DNA from: Citrobacter amalonaticus
Lineage (GTDB): Bacteria; Pseudomonadota; Gammaproteobacteria; Enterobacterales; Enterobacteriaceae
DNA length: 64,000 bases
NCBI RefSeq assembly: GCF_018323885.1
Contig: NZ_AP024585.1
Location: 62,001-126,000, forward strand
Direction of reading: 5' to 3'
A program made the position numbers and the translations under genes. The notes beneath the pieces are model-generated. The model did no database searches. It was not told the DNA's origin and worked only from the letters and a program-made list of their open reading frames with translations. Shown here one piece after another: positions 16,461 to 25,579 of this stretch (positions are counted from its first letter, which is position 1; every line of letters starts with the position of its first letter).

Positions 16461-16837
16461 GAATGTTGCTTCTGAGCTGCATTTCCAGCGATGAGAAGAG
16501 TGATCCTTTTATACCCGTTACGTTGCATCAAACCCGTTGCCCGTCTGGCCCGGAGAATATCAATCACCCCGATAAAAGGGGACTGATGCTTAATGGAGAA
16601 ACCGGGACGATCAATCCGCACCAGTTCAGATTTTTCAACGAGAAAATTGAGTGCATCTGACAGTGAGATACCGGCGTCAATATATTGCGTAATAATCTTC
16701 TCATCGGAAAATTGCGTGTCGCTAAGCGAAAGGCCGTAATGTCTTTTTAACAGATACGTAAGAAGTTGCTGCCAGATTTCAACGGGCGTCGGGCGTGACG
16801 GTGCCTTCCGCGTCGGGATGGCGGATAAGGTTTGCAT
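16457..16837 (-). CDS. cbtA: CbtA/YeeV-family toxin, type IV toxin-antitoxin
   Basis: Toxin of 126 residues. Members bind FtsZ and MreB and block cell division and shape maintenance. Diagnostic segments are SRPTPVEIWQQLLTYLL, HYGLSLSDTQFSDE, DAGISLSDALNFLVEK and DILRARRATGLM. The C-terminal tail (AGNAAQKQHS) is longer than in some members. It is preceded by cbeA, with a gap of 57 bases. Confidence 0.88.
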   Translation of the reverse strand: MQTLSAIPTRKAPSRPTPVEIWQQLLTYLLKRHYGLSLSDTQFSDEKIITQYIDAGISLSDALNFLVEKSELVRIDRPGFSIKHQSPFIGVIDILRARRATGLMQRNGYKRITLLIAGNAAQKQHS

Positions 16838-16894
16838 AATGAAATGCTCCTGAATGAAGTCGGGTTAAAAAGAATGAAGGATTATGGGGTAGGG

Positions 16895-17260
16895 TTACCG
16901 GGTTATGCTGTCGTCTGGTGTCGGATAAATTGCTGTATAAATGTAGCCATGTGATCCGAGGGAATCTGCTTCACAGGTCAGTCCTTTTGCATATAACGTG
17001 ACACAGTGCTGATGGCGGGGATTGAGCTCACCGGAAACCAGCATTAATTCCAGCTGTTTGAGCAGTGCCGGAAACGCTTGGTCGAGATGGCGCAAATCCG
17101 CGTCGGTGAATGTCCCGGTGATGCTGGCGCGGTCGGCCAGATAATGCAGCCGGTTGCCTTCCTGTACCAGCCGTGCACCGAAGCACGGGGTGATATTACG
17201 TTTCAGTCCCCACCACGGTTCAGAAATATGATGATTTGCCGGCAGTGTTTTATTCAACAA
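16895..17260 (-). CDS. cbeA: CbeA/YeeU-family antitoxin
   Basis: Antitoxin of 121 residues. In type IV systems it promotes MreB and FtsZ bundling and so counteracts CbtA without binding it. The core is EPWWGLKRNITPCFGARLVQ and DLRHLDQAFPALLKQLELM, ending CEADSLGSHGYIYTAIYPTP. No ATG fits; I place the start at the TTG at 17260, seven bases after AAGGAG, which gives the normal length. An in-frame extension further upstream overlaps DUF987 and looks unrelated. The next TTG (17257) is an alternative. Confidence 0.82.
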   Translation of the reverse strand: MLNKTLPANHHISEPWWGLKRNITPCFGARLVQEGNRLHYLADRASITGTFTDADLRHLDQAFPALLKQLELMLVSGELNPRHQHCVTLYAKGLTCEADSLGSHGYIYTAIYPTPDDSITR

Positions 17261-17282
17261 GGTCGTGCTCCTTGAATATGAG

Positions 17283-17504
17283 TTAACTGAGGGTGACGCT
17301 GCGCAGAACGACATACGGGCCGTTGCGGTCCTGGCGACGTTCAGCGAACACGGCCAGGACGCCGCTGATATCCTGGACCTCCTTCCCTGCATAGTGGCAG
17401 ACGCTGCCGGACCAGGCGTATTTTCCGGAACAGAAGCGAAACAGCCTGGACTCAGGATGCTGGCGATATAGCGCCATCGCCTGACGTTTGCTGATAATCT
17501 TCAT
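17283..17504 (-). CDS. DUF987 (YeeT-family) protein
   Basis: Small protein of 73 residues starting MKIISKRQAMALYRQHPESRLF, found directly upstream of cbeA in this gene block across E. coli islands. Function unknown. It lies 11 bases after radC and 22 before cbeA, so it belongs to the same transcript. Confidence 0.8.
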   Translation of the reverse strand: MKIISKRQAMALYRQHPESRLFRFCSGKYAWSGSVCHYAGKEVQDISGVLAVFAERRQDRNGPYVVLRSVTLS

Positions 17505-17515
17505 CGCTGCTCTCC

Positions 17516-18043
17516 TTACAGCCAGCCGCGTTCAGCGAATGACACTACTTCCATGCCGCCAACCACCAGATGGTCCGGCAGGCGGATATCCACCAGGTCC
17601 AGTGCCTGCTTAAGACGTTCCGTGAGGCGGCGGTCAGCCTGGCTGGGCTCCGCCAGGCCTGACGGATGGTTATGGGCAACGATGACGGCGGCTGCGTTAT
17701 GTTTCAGGGCGGCTTTCACCACTTCCCGGGGATGGACTTCGGTATGACTGATAGTGCCGGTGAACAGTATCTCGTGGGCAATGAGGCGGTTCTGGTTGTC
17801 GAGGAACAGCACCATAAACACTTCGCGCTCTTCCCCTGCCAGGCGCAGACGCAGCCAGTCCCGGGTGGCACCGGCGGAGGTGAAGGCCACACCGGGTTCA
17901 CGCAACTGGCGCTCCAGCAGGTTCATTGCCCGCCGTAACGTTCGCCGGGCATACGGGGACAGGGGGACTTCCTGGTGTGGTGAGGTCAGTGACGGGAACA
18001 TATCAGGCTGCGATGACGTGGGTAAGGGGGCCGGATTCGTCAT
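17516..18043 (-). CDS. RadC/YeeS-family JAB-domain protein
   Basis: Protein of 175 residues with the MPN/JAB metalloprotease-like fold. The metal site is intact: [14 protein letters not shown] fits H-x-H-x7-S-x2-D, with an upstream Glu in AHEILFTG. I start at [12 protein letters not shown] (18043); the upstream in-frame ATG overlaps the antirestriction gene. Although called RadC, the family is not shown to repair DNA; the role in islands is unknown. Confidence 0.85.
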   Translation of the reverse strand: MTNPAPLPTSSQPDMFPSLTSPHQEVPLSPYARRTLRRAMNLLERQLREPGVAFTSAGATRDWLRLRLAGEEREVFMVLFLDNQNRLIAHEILFTGTISHTEVHPREVVKAALKHNAAAVIVAHNHPSGLAEPSQADRRLTERLKQALDLVDIRLPDHLVVGGMEVVSFAERGWL

Positions 18044-18053
18044 GGTTATTCCC

Positions 18054-18530
18054 CTAATCAATGATACGCATAATTGCGTGGCAGTCCGGGTGCAGCAGGG
18101 CATAGTCCCGCAGGCGATAATAGTGCTCCGTCATGGCATTGCATTCGGTGCGGCAGGCGTGATGACTGTAAGCGATAAGGCAGACGGCTATCCCGGCAGC
18201 CTCAGCGCTCATCTCTGCGCCGTTACCGTTCATGCTGTTAAACAGTGTCCATTTCTCATCGTTTTCGTTCTCCGGGGCCATAAATGCACCGCCATTGCTG
18301 AGGGTAAAGAAATTCCATATCCCGCCGCTGTAGTCCCTGCAAAACCGGTCCATCCAGCCAAAAATGTGGTGTTCAAGGGTTATCCACTGCGGTATGCTGC
18401 CAAACTGCTGCGGCCAGAAGGCGGCACGCTGTTCATCGGGTACGGGCATGCATTCGATGCGGTCTGTATCAGTACGTGGTGAGGTGAGAGATTCAGTCAC
18501 CGGACTGGTCAGGGTGAGTATGTTGTTCAT
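18054..18530 (-). CDS. Antirestriction protein (ArdB/KlcA-like, YfjX family)
   Basis: Protein of 158 residues. Typical segments are [41 protein letters not shown] and [20 protein letters not shown]. ArdB-type proteins relieve type I restriction of incoming DNA. The gene overlaps the preceding small gene by 4 bases. Confidence 0.85.
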   Translation of the reverse strand: MNNILTLTSPVTESLTSPRTDTDRIECMPVPDEQRAAFWPQQFGSIPQWITLEHHIFGWMDRFCRDYSGGIWNFFTLSNGGAFMAPENENDEKWTLFNSMNGNGAEMSAEAAGIAVCLIAYSHHACRTECNAMTEHYYRLRDYALLHPDCHAIMRIID

Positions 18531-18790
18531 TTGATTTCCTTTGTATTTTCATGTGGGTTGTTGTGACAAAGTGACGGACAGAACTGCACATAGCCATCAT
18601 CATCACAGCGTGAAGGCCAGTGCCCCTCAGGGATACTTATGCCGCACTGGCTGAGTTCACCGGGACGATAAAGAAGGTGAGAGCACCAGGCGCACAGGTC
18701 GTCATCAGAGATGTAGCGGCAGCTTTGCTCACTGATCAGGGAGAACGGATGTGGCGAAACCTGAATCACGCCGCCAGGAATACACTGCAT
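18527..18790 (-). CDS. Cysteine-rich protein of the island block, unknown function
   Basis: Protein of 87 residues when started at the ATG at 18790, whose A overlaps the last base of the DUF932 TAA (TAATG), a coupling arrangement. Longer in-frame starts run into DUF932. Six or more Cys residues are present, including CAWC and pairs CDDDGYVQFC and CHNN, which could form a metal site. I do not recognise a named family beyond its constant position between DUF932 and the antirestriction gene. Confidence 0.55.
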   Translation of the reverse strand: MQCIPGGVIQVSPHPFSLISEQSCRYISDDDLCAWCSHLLYRPGELSQCGISIPEGHWPSRCDDDGYVQFCPSLCHNNPHENTKEIK

Positions 18791-19608
18791 TACTTCAGGC
18801 TCCCGAGCAGGCTTTCCGCCATTACCCACAGGGCGCGGTTGAGCTTCACGTCGCCGTCAATGCCGTTAACCGCACGGGTGTGGGCCCGTTTACCTTTCGT
18901 TGTTCTGCCCGGCAGACCGCCTTTAATCAGGTTTTCCTGGATACGCTGGTAGGTGGTCCACAGGTCGGAACTTTCATCCTGCCAGCGTCGCGCAGACAGA
19001 ATCTGTGCTTCCGTCACCGGCTGGTGCTCTTCCCCAAAGCGGTACGTCAGGGCGGCTCTGGCAAACGCCTGTTGTGCCGGCGGAGGAAGTAGCAGTGACT
19101 GCATGGCATCCCGCTTCTCCTCCACCCGGTCAAATATCCCCAGCACCTCATAAGCCCCTTCAATGACTTTATCCACCACATTCCCCTTGTGCGGTACGCG
19201 AACCTCACCAAAGGTTTCGCCACAGACAAGTCCGTTCTGGCAGACAAAGCGAAACAGGCCCGGCAGCATCTGGTATGAGCTGGAGCCGTCGTGGCTGTTA
19301 AGCAGGATGATTTCGGGGACCTGTTTGCCGGTGATTTGCCCCTCACGCCGCAGACGCAGCATGTGCTTTGTGTGGTCGCGTTTATTCAGGTCGCGAACGC
19401 GGGTCTGGCAGGCAAAGAACGGCTGGAAGCCTTCCCGCTGCAGATTATCAAGCAGTGTGATGGTCGGGATATACGTATAACGTTCTGAGCGTGATTCGTG
19501 CTTTTCTTCACTGAATACGCTGGGCACATAGTGTGCCAGTTCATCACGGGTCAGTGGGCGGTCGCGGCGTACGAGACTGGCCGCACCAAAACGGCTGGCT
19601 AAGCGCAT
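18790..19608 (-). CDS. DUF932 (YfjQ-family) protein
   Basis: Protein of 272 residues, the same length range as E. coli YfjQ. It begins MRLASRFGAASLVRRD; an upstream in-frame ATG would add 22 residues not seen in relatives. Well-conserved segments are SVFSEEKHESRSERYTYIP, EIILLNSHDGSSSYQMLPG, CQNGLVCGETFGEVRVPH and DLWTTYQRIQENLIKGG. Phage and plasmid relatives exist; biochemical function is unknown. It heads a coupled set with the two genes downstream. Confidence 0.85.
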   Translation of the reverse strand: MRLASRFGAASLVRRDRPLTRDELAHYVPSVFSEEKHESRSERYTYIPTITLLDNLQREGFQPFFACQTRVRDLNKRDHTKHMLRLRREGQITGKQVPEIILLNSHDGSSSYQMLPGLFRFVCQNGLVCGETFGEVRVPHKGNVVDKVIEGAYEVLGIFDRVEEKRDAMQSLLLPPPAQQAFARAALTYRFGEEHQPVTEAQILSARRWQDESSDLWTTYQRIQENLIKGGLPGRTTKGKRAHTRAVNGIDGDVKLNRALWVMAESLLGSLK

Positions 19609-19723
19609 GGTTAATACCTCTGATATCGGGTTAAAGGGCATAAAAGCAGAAAGGCCATGCTCCGGAAGGTGCATGGCCTGTGGGGGACTGTGTTCTGTTG
19701 AAAAATGAGCAGGACTTCGCCGC

Positions 19724-19974
19724 TCAGTGGCTCAGTGGCTGTGGTGACACAGGAATACCGTCGCTGATGAGATAGCGGTTCAGCATCTCTCCGGCCTGCG
19801 GGGCAAAATTCCAGTCCCGCCATATCAGCATGCCACGGCAGTCGCGGATGACCAGACGAAAATGGGGCCCTGGTCGTCTTCGACGGTGACGTTGAGATAG
19901 CGTGCGGCCATGGCTTCCGCCTGTCGGCGGGTGAAGGGGCCGGGTGGCAGCGACGCATTATCAGTGGTCTGCAT
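19724..19974 (-). pseudogene. DUF905 (YkfF-like) gene with a one-base frameshift
   Basis: From the ATG at 19974 the frame gives [20 protein letters not shown] and [11 protein letters not shown], then leaves the family. Shifting one base after the G/C run near 19862-19870 restores [30 protein letters not shown] and a stop at 19724. The 251-base length is one short of whole codons. The break is in a GGGCCCC run, so a sequencing error is possible. Confidence 0.72.
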
Positions 19975-20164
19975 ATCTGATCCCTGATGAGAAACAAAAG
20001 AAAACGCCCCGCTCAAATGAGCAGGGCGTCGGCGGTGTGAAATACTGATGCAGTGGTCAGGGCTGGCGGGTGTGTGCTGCCTGAACCGGGATATGCGTCA
20101 TGGACTGAGGTTCCTGTTGTCGTGAGCGTGAATGAATTCAGAAAAAAGGCGTTACCTGTCTTTA

Positions 20165-20632
20165 TTACGGCAGGGCATATTTCGGCAGACAGCCGCTGTC
20201 CCCGAACGCGGGAAGGACCTTCCCCGCACCGTTAAGCGTAAACACGGCTGCCTTTACGCCCTCCCCGGACACAATGACCCGCTTACCGGTGCGCAGTTTA
20301 TCCCATGCCCATGCCACGTTGTCTGAGCCCACATGTGACTCGCTGTCACTGACGCTGACAGGCTCCTCATCGTCAATTTTCATGTCCAGCGACTGGCCGT
20401 TATCCATCCTGACCTGATGACCGTTTGCGTCGGTGAAGGTCAGGGTGGCCGCTTGTGAGCCGGTGTCTTCGCAGGTCAGGTAAAGCTGTGACTGTCCTTT
20501 CCCCAGAATTACAAACTCAGACACGCCCTGACCCCAGCCGCTGGCCCAGGTATCACGGTTACCGAAGGCCTGTGACACTGCCGGAGTCAGAGCAGATATC
20601 AGAAGAGTGAAAAGCAGTATTTTCTTTTTCAT
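20165..20632 (-). CDS. Secreted protein of unknown function (YfjT-like position)
   Basis: Protein of 155 residues with signal peptide MKKKILLFTLLISALTPAVSQA and predicted cleavage near 22. The mature part is beta-rich (LYLTCEDTGSQAATLTFTD; SLDMKIDDEEPVSVSDSES; KRVIVSGEGVKAAVFTL) with two cysteines (one in LTCEDT, one in SGCLPK) that could pair in the periplasm. It occupies the place of E. coli yfjT in CP4-57; that identity is by position and size only. Confidence 0.6.
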   Translation of the reverse strand: MKKKILLFTLLISALTPAVSQAFGNRDTWASGWGQGVSEFVILGKGQSQLYLTCEDTGSQAATLTFTDANGHQVRMDNGQSLDMKIDDEEPVSVSDSESHVGSDNVAWAWDKLRTGKRVIVSGEGVKAAVFTLNGAGKVLPAFGDSGCLPKYALP

Positions 20633-20728
20633 AGTATTCCCTGAGGGTGATGGTTAAGACGATACGGGTCTCTCCTGAAGACATTGAGACGCGTTAAGAA
20701 AGAGGGCTGATAAGTGATACTGGCGATA

Positions 20729-21130
20729 TCACTGGCTGACGGTGAATGTGCCCTGATCGGTGAACACCCGGGCCTCAACAAAATTGCAGGCTTTACCAAA
20801 ATCCAAAGTGTGACCAAATTTCCAGAAGACACTCTCAGCGAAGGTCATTTTACGGGGTGTGAACGGTTTATCTGTGGGCCACCAGCCATCCACATTCCGG
20901 CCCCTGTAGGCTATTTTTCGGTGTGTCAGCATCGGGCATTTTCCCCTGTTAACATCGATTTTCTTTATCAGAACGGTGTCGGTTTTTGCTGTCACGGTGA
21001 CATAGATGCAGCCATAGCACTCATGGCCGGCATGGCTGACCTCCACTTTAACGGGCATATCGCTACCGGCCAGGGAGGGAAGTGAGGTGAACAACAGACT
21101 GGCGGTCAGCGCCATAAAAAACCTTTTCAT
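20729..21130 (-). CDS. Secreted cysteine-containing protein, unknown function
   Basis: Protein of 133 residues starting at MKRFFMALTASLLFTSLPSLAG (21130, after GGAGAAAAGTA); a longer in-frame start adds 12 charged residues ahead of the signal peptide and is less likely. The mature part has CYGC, then RGKC and KAC, that is four cysteines suited to two disulfides. No family recognised. Its upstream region has three clustered CGATCG palindromes. Confidence 0.6.
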   Translation of the reverse strand: MKRFFMALTASLLFTSLPSLAGSDMPVKVEVSHAGHECYGCIYVTVTAKTDTVLIKKIDVNRGKCPMLTHRKIAYRGRNVDGWWPTDKPFTPRKMTFAESVFWKFGHTLDFGKACNFVEARVFTDQGTFTVSQ

Positions 21131-21252
21131 TACTTTTCTCCGGATGAAGGCATTCCTGCAATTCATCGCATTGATTTTTAATCAGTAAATGGCTGAATAC
21201 AGTATCCCTGAGGGATTCTATAACCGGAAATTCATCATGAAAAATGAATAAA

Positions 21253-21284
21253 ACCGATCGGGTCGATCGACAAAATCGATCGTG
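21253..21284. promoter_or_regulatory. Three clustered CGATCG palindromes
   Basis: CGATCG occurs at 21255-21260, 21264-21269 and 21277-21282, two with an extended symmetric context (CCGATCGG, TCGATCGA). They lie about 125-150 bases upstream of the 133-residue secreted protein gene and just beyond the GTPase gene 3' end. A repressor site is plausible but unassigned. Confidence 0.35.
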
Positions 21285-21335
21285 ACAGAGCCAGATTATT
21301 TATCGAAACGGAAGACAGGCTTATCGATGCGGAAG

Positions 21336-22223
21336 TCAGCCAAAGAAGAAGGACCAGACGGTCCGGGCAGCACGGGCCACGGTGTGTGTGACTGTCCGGA
21401 GCGCGCAACGTGCAACCTGCGGCAACGGGGCCAGGTCGATGACCGCGTCAATCACTTCTACCACGGCATCGCCAAAGCTGTTGCGGGCGGTAGTGATAAT
21501 GCCGGGGGTGTGGTACCCGCTTTGCAGGTGAGGCACCAGCGGGCTGCGGGCCTGCTTTGGGAGACGGGTAATCATCGCCTCCACCAGACGGGGAAGGTGG
21601 TACCGCCCCCTGACTGACACCGGAAGAATATTCGTCTCTGCGGTTCCCATCTGACGGGCCACGGTCTGTTGTTTCTGTATAATACGTTCAGCCTGCAATG
21701 CTGATGGCTGCGCCGATAACCAGTTCCAGTGCGCTGCAGGTTCGGTTTTATCCACCTGGTTGAGGACCCATAACACCGGTGGCAGCGGTCCGCTGTATTG
21801 TGCGAATACCTCCTGATAAAAAAGCTCTTCCACCGAGAATGCGCGGTCATCGGCCTTGAGCACCCACAGCACCATATCGAGTTGTGGCATGAGTTCGCGG
21901 TACAGCTCACGGTATTCGTTGTCACGGCTGATGCTCTCTCCCGCACCGGGTAAATCCACCAGCGTCAGGTAATGGTTACCGAAGCGCAGACGTACACGCT
22001 GAGGCTGACGGGTACAGGCCTCCACGGCATTCACCGCACAGACTTCACTCCGGAACAACGCATTACACAGCGAGGATTTGCCGACGCCGGTCTTGCCCAT
22101 GATGCCAATCACGGGTTCATACGCGACGAGGCGGCTGAGCTCCCGGAGAAGATGCTGCCGCAGAATACGGGGATAGCGCCGCAGATGGCGACGGATAAGG
22201 GCATAGCCCGAAGGATGTTTCAT
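21336..22223 (-). CDS. YfjP/YkfA-type GTPase
   Basis: Era/YfjP-like TRAFAC GTPase of 295 residues. G1 GKTGVGKSSLCNALF (about 43-57), G3 VDLPGAGE, G4 NQVDK. The C-terminal part, from about 215, is helix-rich (SFGDAVVEVIDAVIDLAPLPQ) and may touch the membrane. It is the most upstream member of the standard CP4 ancillary block. Cellular role unknown. The ATG at 22223 opens MKHPSGYALIRRHLRRYP, a basic stretch. Confidence 0.85.
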   Translation of the reverse strand: MKHPSGYALIRRHLRRYPRILRQHLLRELSRLVAYEPVIGIMGKTGVGKSSLCNALFRSEVCAVNAVEACTRQPQRVRLRFGNHYLTLVDLPGAGESISRDNEYRELYRELMPQLDMVLWVLKADDRAFSVEELFYQEVFAQYSGPLPPVLWVLNQVDKTEPAAHWNWLSAQPSALQAERIIQKQQTVARQMGTAETNILPVSVRGRYHLPRLVEAMITRLPKQARSPLVPHLQSGYHTPGIITTARNSFGDAVVEVIDAVIDLAPLPQVARCALRTVTHTVARAARTVWSFFFG

Positions 22224-22390
22224 ATAAGCCTCGGCATAATAAAATGGCCATCACGGATGGATGGCCTGACTGACGTAAACGGGAGGGAATTCACTGAGGT
22301 GATATATAACTGAGAAAAATTTAAAAATGCGGATATAGCATTTAATCCAGATATCAGCAGGGGCGAGCGCCCCCCCACAGATATGTTGAT

Positions 22391-23494
22391 TCAGTTTATG
22401 GTACGCATAAAAGGAATTTTGTTGATTTTTTTTGCAATTCTTAAAAAATATTCCCTGTGAATTGCTGGTGTGTTTTTCAGTTTGTCATAACCACTCTTTT
22501 TTTTAGTCGCACTGATTTCTGCCTCCCTGTCAGCAAGACGTCGTCGGTGGGGTCTGTTGATGTTATCTTCCCTTTCTGTTCTTCTGAGCAGACGGGAGAA
22601 TAATGTGCAGGGTTCATGACGCCGATAGCCAGGTGCAGTGACATCAGGGAACGGATTCAGTATGTCGGATATGAAAAAGTCTATTCCTCCTGGCGTGGGA
22701 GAACTTTTTTGTTTGTTGATGACTTCACGCTGGAAGTTGAGTAAGAAATTAAAGTCAAAACCAGAAACACCCACCAGGCATTCAATGTCTTCAGGGATGA
22801 AAGAGTACCAGACCTCAATAATTTCCCTGATAAAGTCATGACTGACAGCCCCGTCCTGAATAAAAAATAACACATGGGCGAAAGGCTCAAAATTCTCGTC
22901 CAGCATGCCCAGTCTTACATGTCCGGCTATCCGGCTGTACATTGTGCGATGTTTTATTTTACTCATCATCGAGGAAAAGGCTATGTTAATTATGGTTAAG
23001 TCATCGATGATGTGTTCAAGTATTCCATTTGTCTTGCAGTTGAGGTGAAAGCTGATTGGGATTATTGTGATTTTTCCGGATGCTTTATTTTTTATTTTGT
23101 TATATTCAGTCTGGATTTTAAGTAGCACATCTTCTTTGTGAATAAGATTTTTCTTCAGTTCTTCTTTATATTCTGGGGTTGCTTCGCAATGAAGCTTCAA
23201 ATATTTATGCGTTCCCGCGAGAGAACGGGATGAGCCAGGGCGTAATGAATTCTCATATTTAAGAATGTCCGACAAAAGATTGCATGCGTAGCCGTCTGTT
23301 ACCTGCGTTTTTCTTTTTTTAGTGGAAAGTTTATCAGGCGGTATTTTTTCACATTCTGCATCTTTAAAGCTGATGAAGCTGTATATGTCAGCCAGGTCCA
23401 CGTAACGTATGGGTTCCGATGGATACGTGGCATCTATCTCCCTTAACCTCAGAAAGTTCACTTCATAAAAATCATTCAGTCCGTCCCTTCTCAT
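22391..23494 (-). CDS. Unknown protein, possibly a divergent inovirus Gp2/replication-like protein
   Basis: Protein of 367 residues, basic and Lys/Ile-rich, coded in AT-rich DNA. The start at 23494 follows GGGAGAGCAGA. I do not recognise it. Around residues 188-230 the order RIAGHVRLGML, FAHVLFFIQDGAVSHDF, IREIIEVWYSF resembles WVMEYG, YHIHAAFYINGQSHRKAW and WKAIQSLW of the Gp2-like gene at 24689, so the two may be distant relatives; the His-x-His pair is missing here. A basic C-terminus (SRLLRRTEREDNINRPHRRR) could bind nucleic acid. Confidence 0.5.
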   Translation of the reverse strand: MRRDGLNDFYEVNFLRLREIDATYPSEPIRYVDLADIYSFISFKDAECEKIPPDKLSTKKRKTQVTDGYACNLLSDILKYENSLRPGSSRSLAGTHKYLKLHCEATPEYKEELKKNLIHKEDVLLKIQTEYNKIKNKASGKITIIPISFHLNCKTNGILEHIIDDLTIINIAFSSMMSKIKHRTMYSRIAGHVRLGMLDENFEPFAHVLFFIQDGAVSHDFIREIIEVWYSFIPEDIECLVGVSGFDFNFLLNFQREVINKQKSSPTPGGIDFFISDILNPFPDVTAPGYRRHEPCTLFSRLLRRTEREDNINRPHRRRLADREAEISATKKKSGYDKLKNTPAIHREYFLRIAKKINKIPFMRTIN

Positions 23495-24688
23495 TCTGCT
23501 CTCCCGAATACTGGTTCTGTTTTTATACCTCCGAATTATATCGTATAAAGCTCTGAATTAAGAGTGATTGGATCACAGTACCGGCATGGTAAAACATAGC
23601 CTTTTAAGCATTATTCAGAGCTTATGATTTCCTATTAATTCATTGAATTAAATGAATTATATATACTTTGCTTGTCATTTTTTTGTGTTTGTTTTTTTCT
23701 GTTGTTTCAGATTGTTATGACATGATTTTAAGGTGAAAACGATTCTGACTGTCTTTTCAGGCGACTGAGGGTGTTCCGTTACTTCCGATCAGCGTCTTAC
23801 AGCGAGACTGTTTTTCCGACTGTGTTTACCTGGTCAGGGAGTATCTTATCCTGTCATCCAGTTGCAGAGCATTCTGTGGTCTGATTGTTATCGCCGGGGA
23901 GAATGCAGTTTCCCCTCGAAAATAAATACGTTAGCCCGTCATGAATTTACCTTTTTTCATGTTTTCCGGGCCGCGCATGGAATGTTTTTCCTGAGTAACC
24001 AATAATTACTCTCTTACTTCCACGTTTTTTGTGCCTGAAAATACCGGGGGAGTAATCAGAAAATAAACCCCGTATCGGTATAAATAACGGCAAGATACTA
24101 TTGCAGTAAATATTACAGTGGCAGGGTGACCAGTTCCGGGAGTCAAAAAGTGTGCGTATACAAATCTTTCATGAACACATGCCTGTACAGGTATCAAGTC
24201 CGGAAGACAGAAATGGTGGCTAATATCATTTTAACACCAGGGTGTGAATAACTTAAACCTGCGTAGTGTGTGTATTCTCTGGAGGTTACTGACGGTGTGA
24301 AAAGAAACATTAAGGTTATTAGTGTTATTTTATAAAAGATGTGTTATTTATCCAACTGCTTACACCTTTGTATCCATGAATACTGACTCTTCAGTAAGTA
24401 CAGTATTCCTTCGTCTACCGGGTGATGATTTCTTTTCAGACATCCCGGTACGTTCAATGATTACTAACATCATTGTTTATTCTTTGCCGTAAATCATAAT
24501 GATTGTCAGACTTTTCTGTGTGATGAACATCCATTCCATTGCACGATAAGAAATTACTGTTACAGCACGTGTGAAAAATGATACTCAAGAAACATACTTT
24601 AATGGCTGAAAGCCTGAATCGGTATTCTGCATAAAAAATTAATCTCTCCCGTAATCTCATGACCAATAACTGTTATGGGATATTTATC
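23495..24688. other. AT-rich intergenic region of about 1.2 kb
   Basis: No convincing gene on either strand; the few short open frames (for example 24006-24197 and 24454-24666, minus) have no family features. It contains an inverted pair AAGCTCTGAA/TTCAGAGCTT (23548-23557 and 23614-23623). It lies between the unknown minus-strand gene and the plus-strand Gp2-like gene, so both promoters must be here. Such gaps are usual beside the alpA/replication segment of P4-like islands. Confidence 0.5.
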
Positions 24689-25264
24689 ATGGAATACGTA
24701 ATCAACTCAAACCACAAACCAGACTGTTCTCTTCAGTCAGTATTATTTAACCATCAGGACCGGTTATTTGACTGTCATTCGAAATTACTCCTGCTTCGGG
24801 TGGATTTTGCATACAGGAAAAACTCTGATTCATACGCGTATGGTGATATTCATCAACTGGTGGCTGAGATGACATGGCTGACTGAGCAATGCGCAGAGAT
24901 ATCTGGTCTGGAGGGATATGCCTGGGTAATGGAATATGGGGGAGATCACCGTTACCACATTCATGCGGCGTTTTATATCAATGGTCAGAGCCACCGGAAG
25001 GCCTGGTGCTTCTGGAAAGCCATCCAGTCGCTGTGGGAAGACATCACGGACGGAGAAGGCTACGCGCACCGGTGTGAGCCTAAGGGACATTACCGGGTGC
25101 GAGGTGAACGAGTAATCAACTTTTCAGATCGCAGAGGAAGGGAAGGTATGCAGTACATCCTGAGCTATCTGGGTAAACAGTCGCAGCGTACAGAGCGCCG
25201 GATTTACAGAGTCAGCGCAGTCCCTGCTCCGGCAGTCAGTGGCAGGCGGCGTAAGCGGAGCTGA
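24689..25264 (+). CDS. Inovirus Gp2-family (YfjJ/YagK-like) protein
   Basis: Protein of 191 residues. The start at 24689 (MEYVINSNHKPD) is preferred over an upstream in-frame ATG since relatives begin near here. It has the family pattern LLLLRVDFAYRK, GYAWVMEYGGDHRYHIHAAF with a His-x-His pair, and QYILSYLGKQSQ near the C-terminus, which is the order seen in rolling-circle Rep proteins (HUH, then Tyr). E. coli YfjJ is the CP4-57 relative. It is probably an island replication or excision-linked gene; activity is unproven. Confidence 0.75.
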   Translation: MEYVINSNHKPDCSLQSVLFNHQDRLFDCHSKLLLLRVDFAYRKNSDSYAYGDIHQLVAEMTWLTEQCAEISGLEGYAWVMEYGGDHRYHIHAAFYINGQSHRKAWCFWKAIQSLWEDITDGEGYAHRCEPKGHYRVRGERVINFSDRRGREGMQYILSYLGKQSQRTERRIYRVSAVPAPAVSGRRRKRS

Positions 25265-25366
25265 ATCTATCCGGTAAAAAATCACGCCAGTGCGTCATCG
25301 TTTGAAGAAGTCTGCACCATTCGAATACCTGGCTTCTTCTCCCCTATCACCAACGGAGAACAAACG

Positions 25367-25573
25367 ATGACCACACCAAACCGCCTGCTTAACGATAAGT
25401 TTGTCGATATGGCCTTCATTACGCAGCTCACCGGCTTAACCGACAAATGGTTCTACAAATTGATTTCATTGGGTGAATTCCCAAAACCCATTAAGCTTGG
25501 GCGTAGCTCCCGCTGGTTGCAGAGCGAAGTGGAAGCCTGGCTACAGCAACGCATTGCTGAGTCACGGGGTTGA
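25367..25573 (+). CDS. alpA: AlpA-family regulator
   Basis: DNA-binding protein of 68 residues: RLLNDKFVDMAFITQLTGLTDKWFYKLI contains the MerR-like helix-turn-helix, and ends WLQSEVEAWLQQRIAESRG as AlpA proteins do. In CP4-57, AlpA activates the excision gene intA. The ATG at 25367 follows GGAGAACAAACG. A spaced GAAGAAG/CTTCTTC inverted repeat lies in its leader (about 25303-25338). Confidence 0.85.
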   Translation: MTTPNRLLNDKFVDMAFITQLTGLTDKWFYKLISLGEFPKPIKLGRSSRWLQSEVEAWLQQRIAESRG

Positions 25574-25579
25574 ACACTC

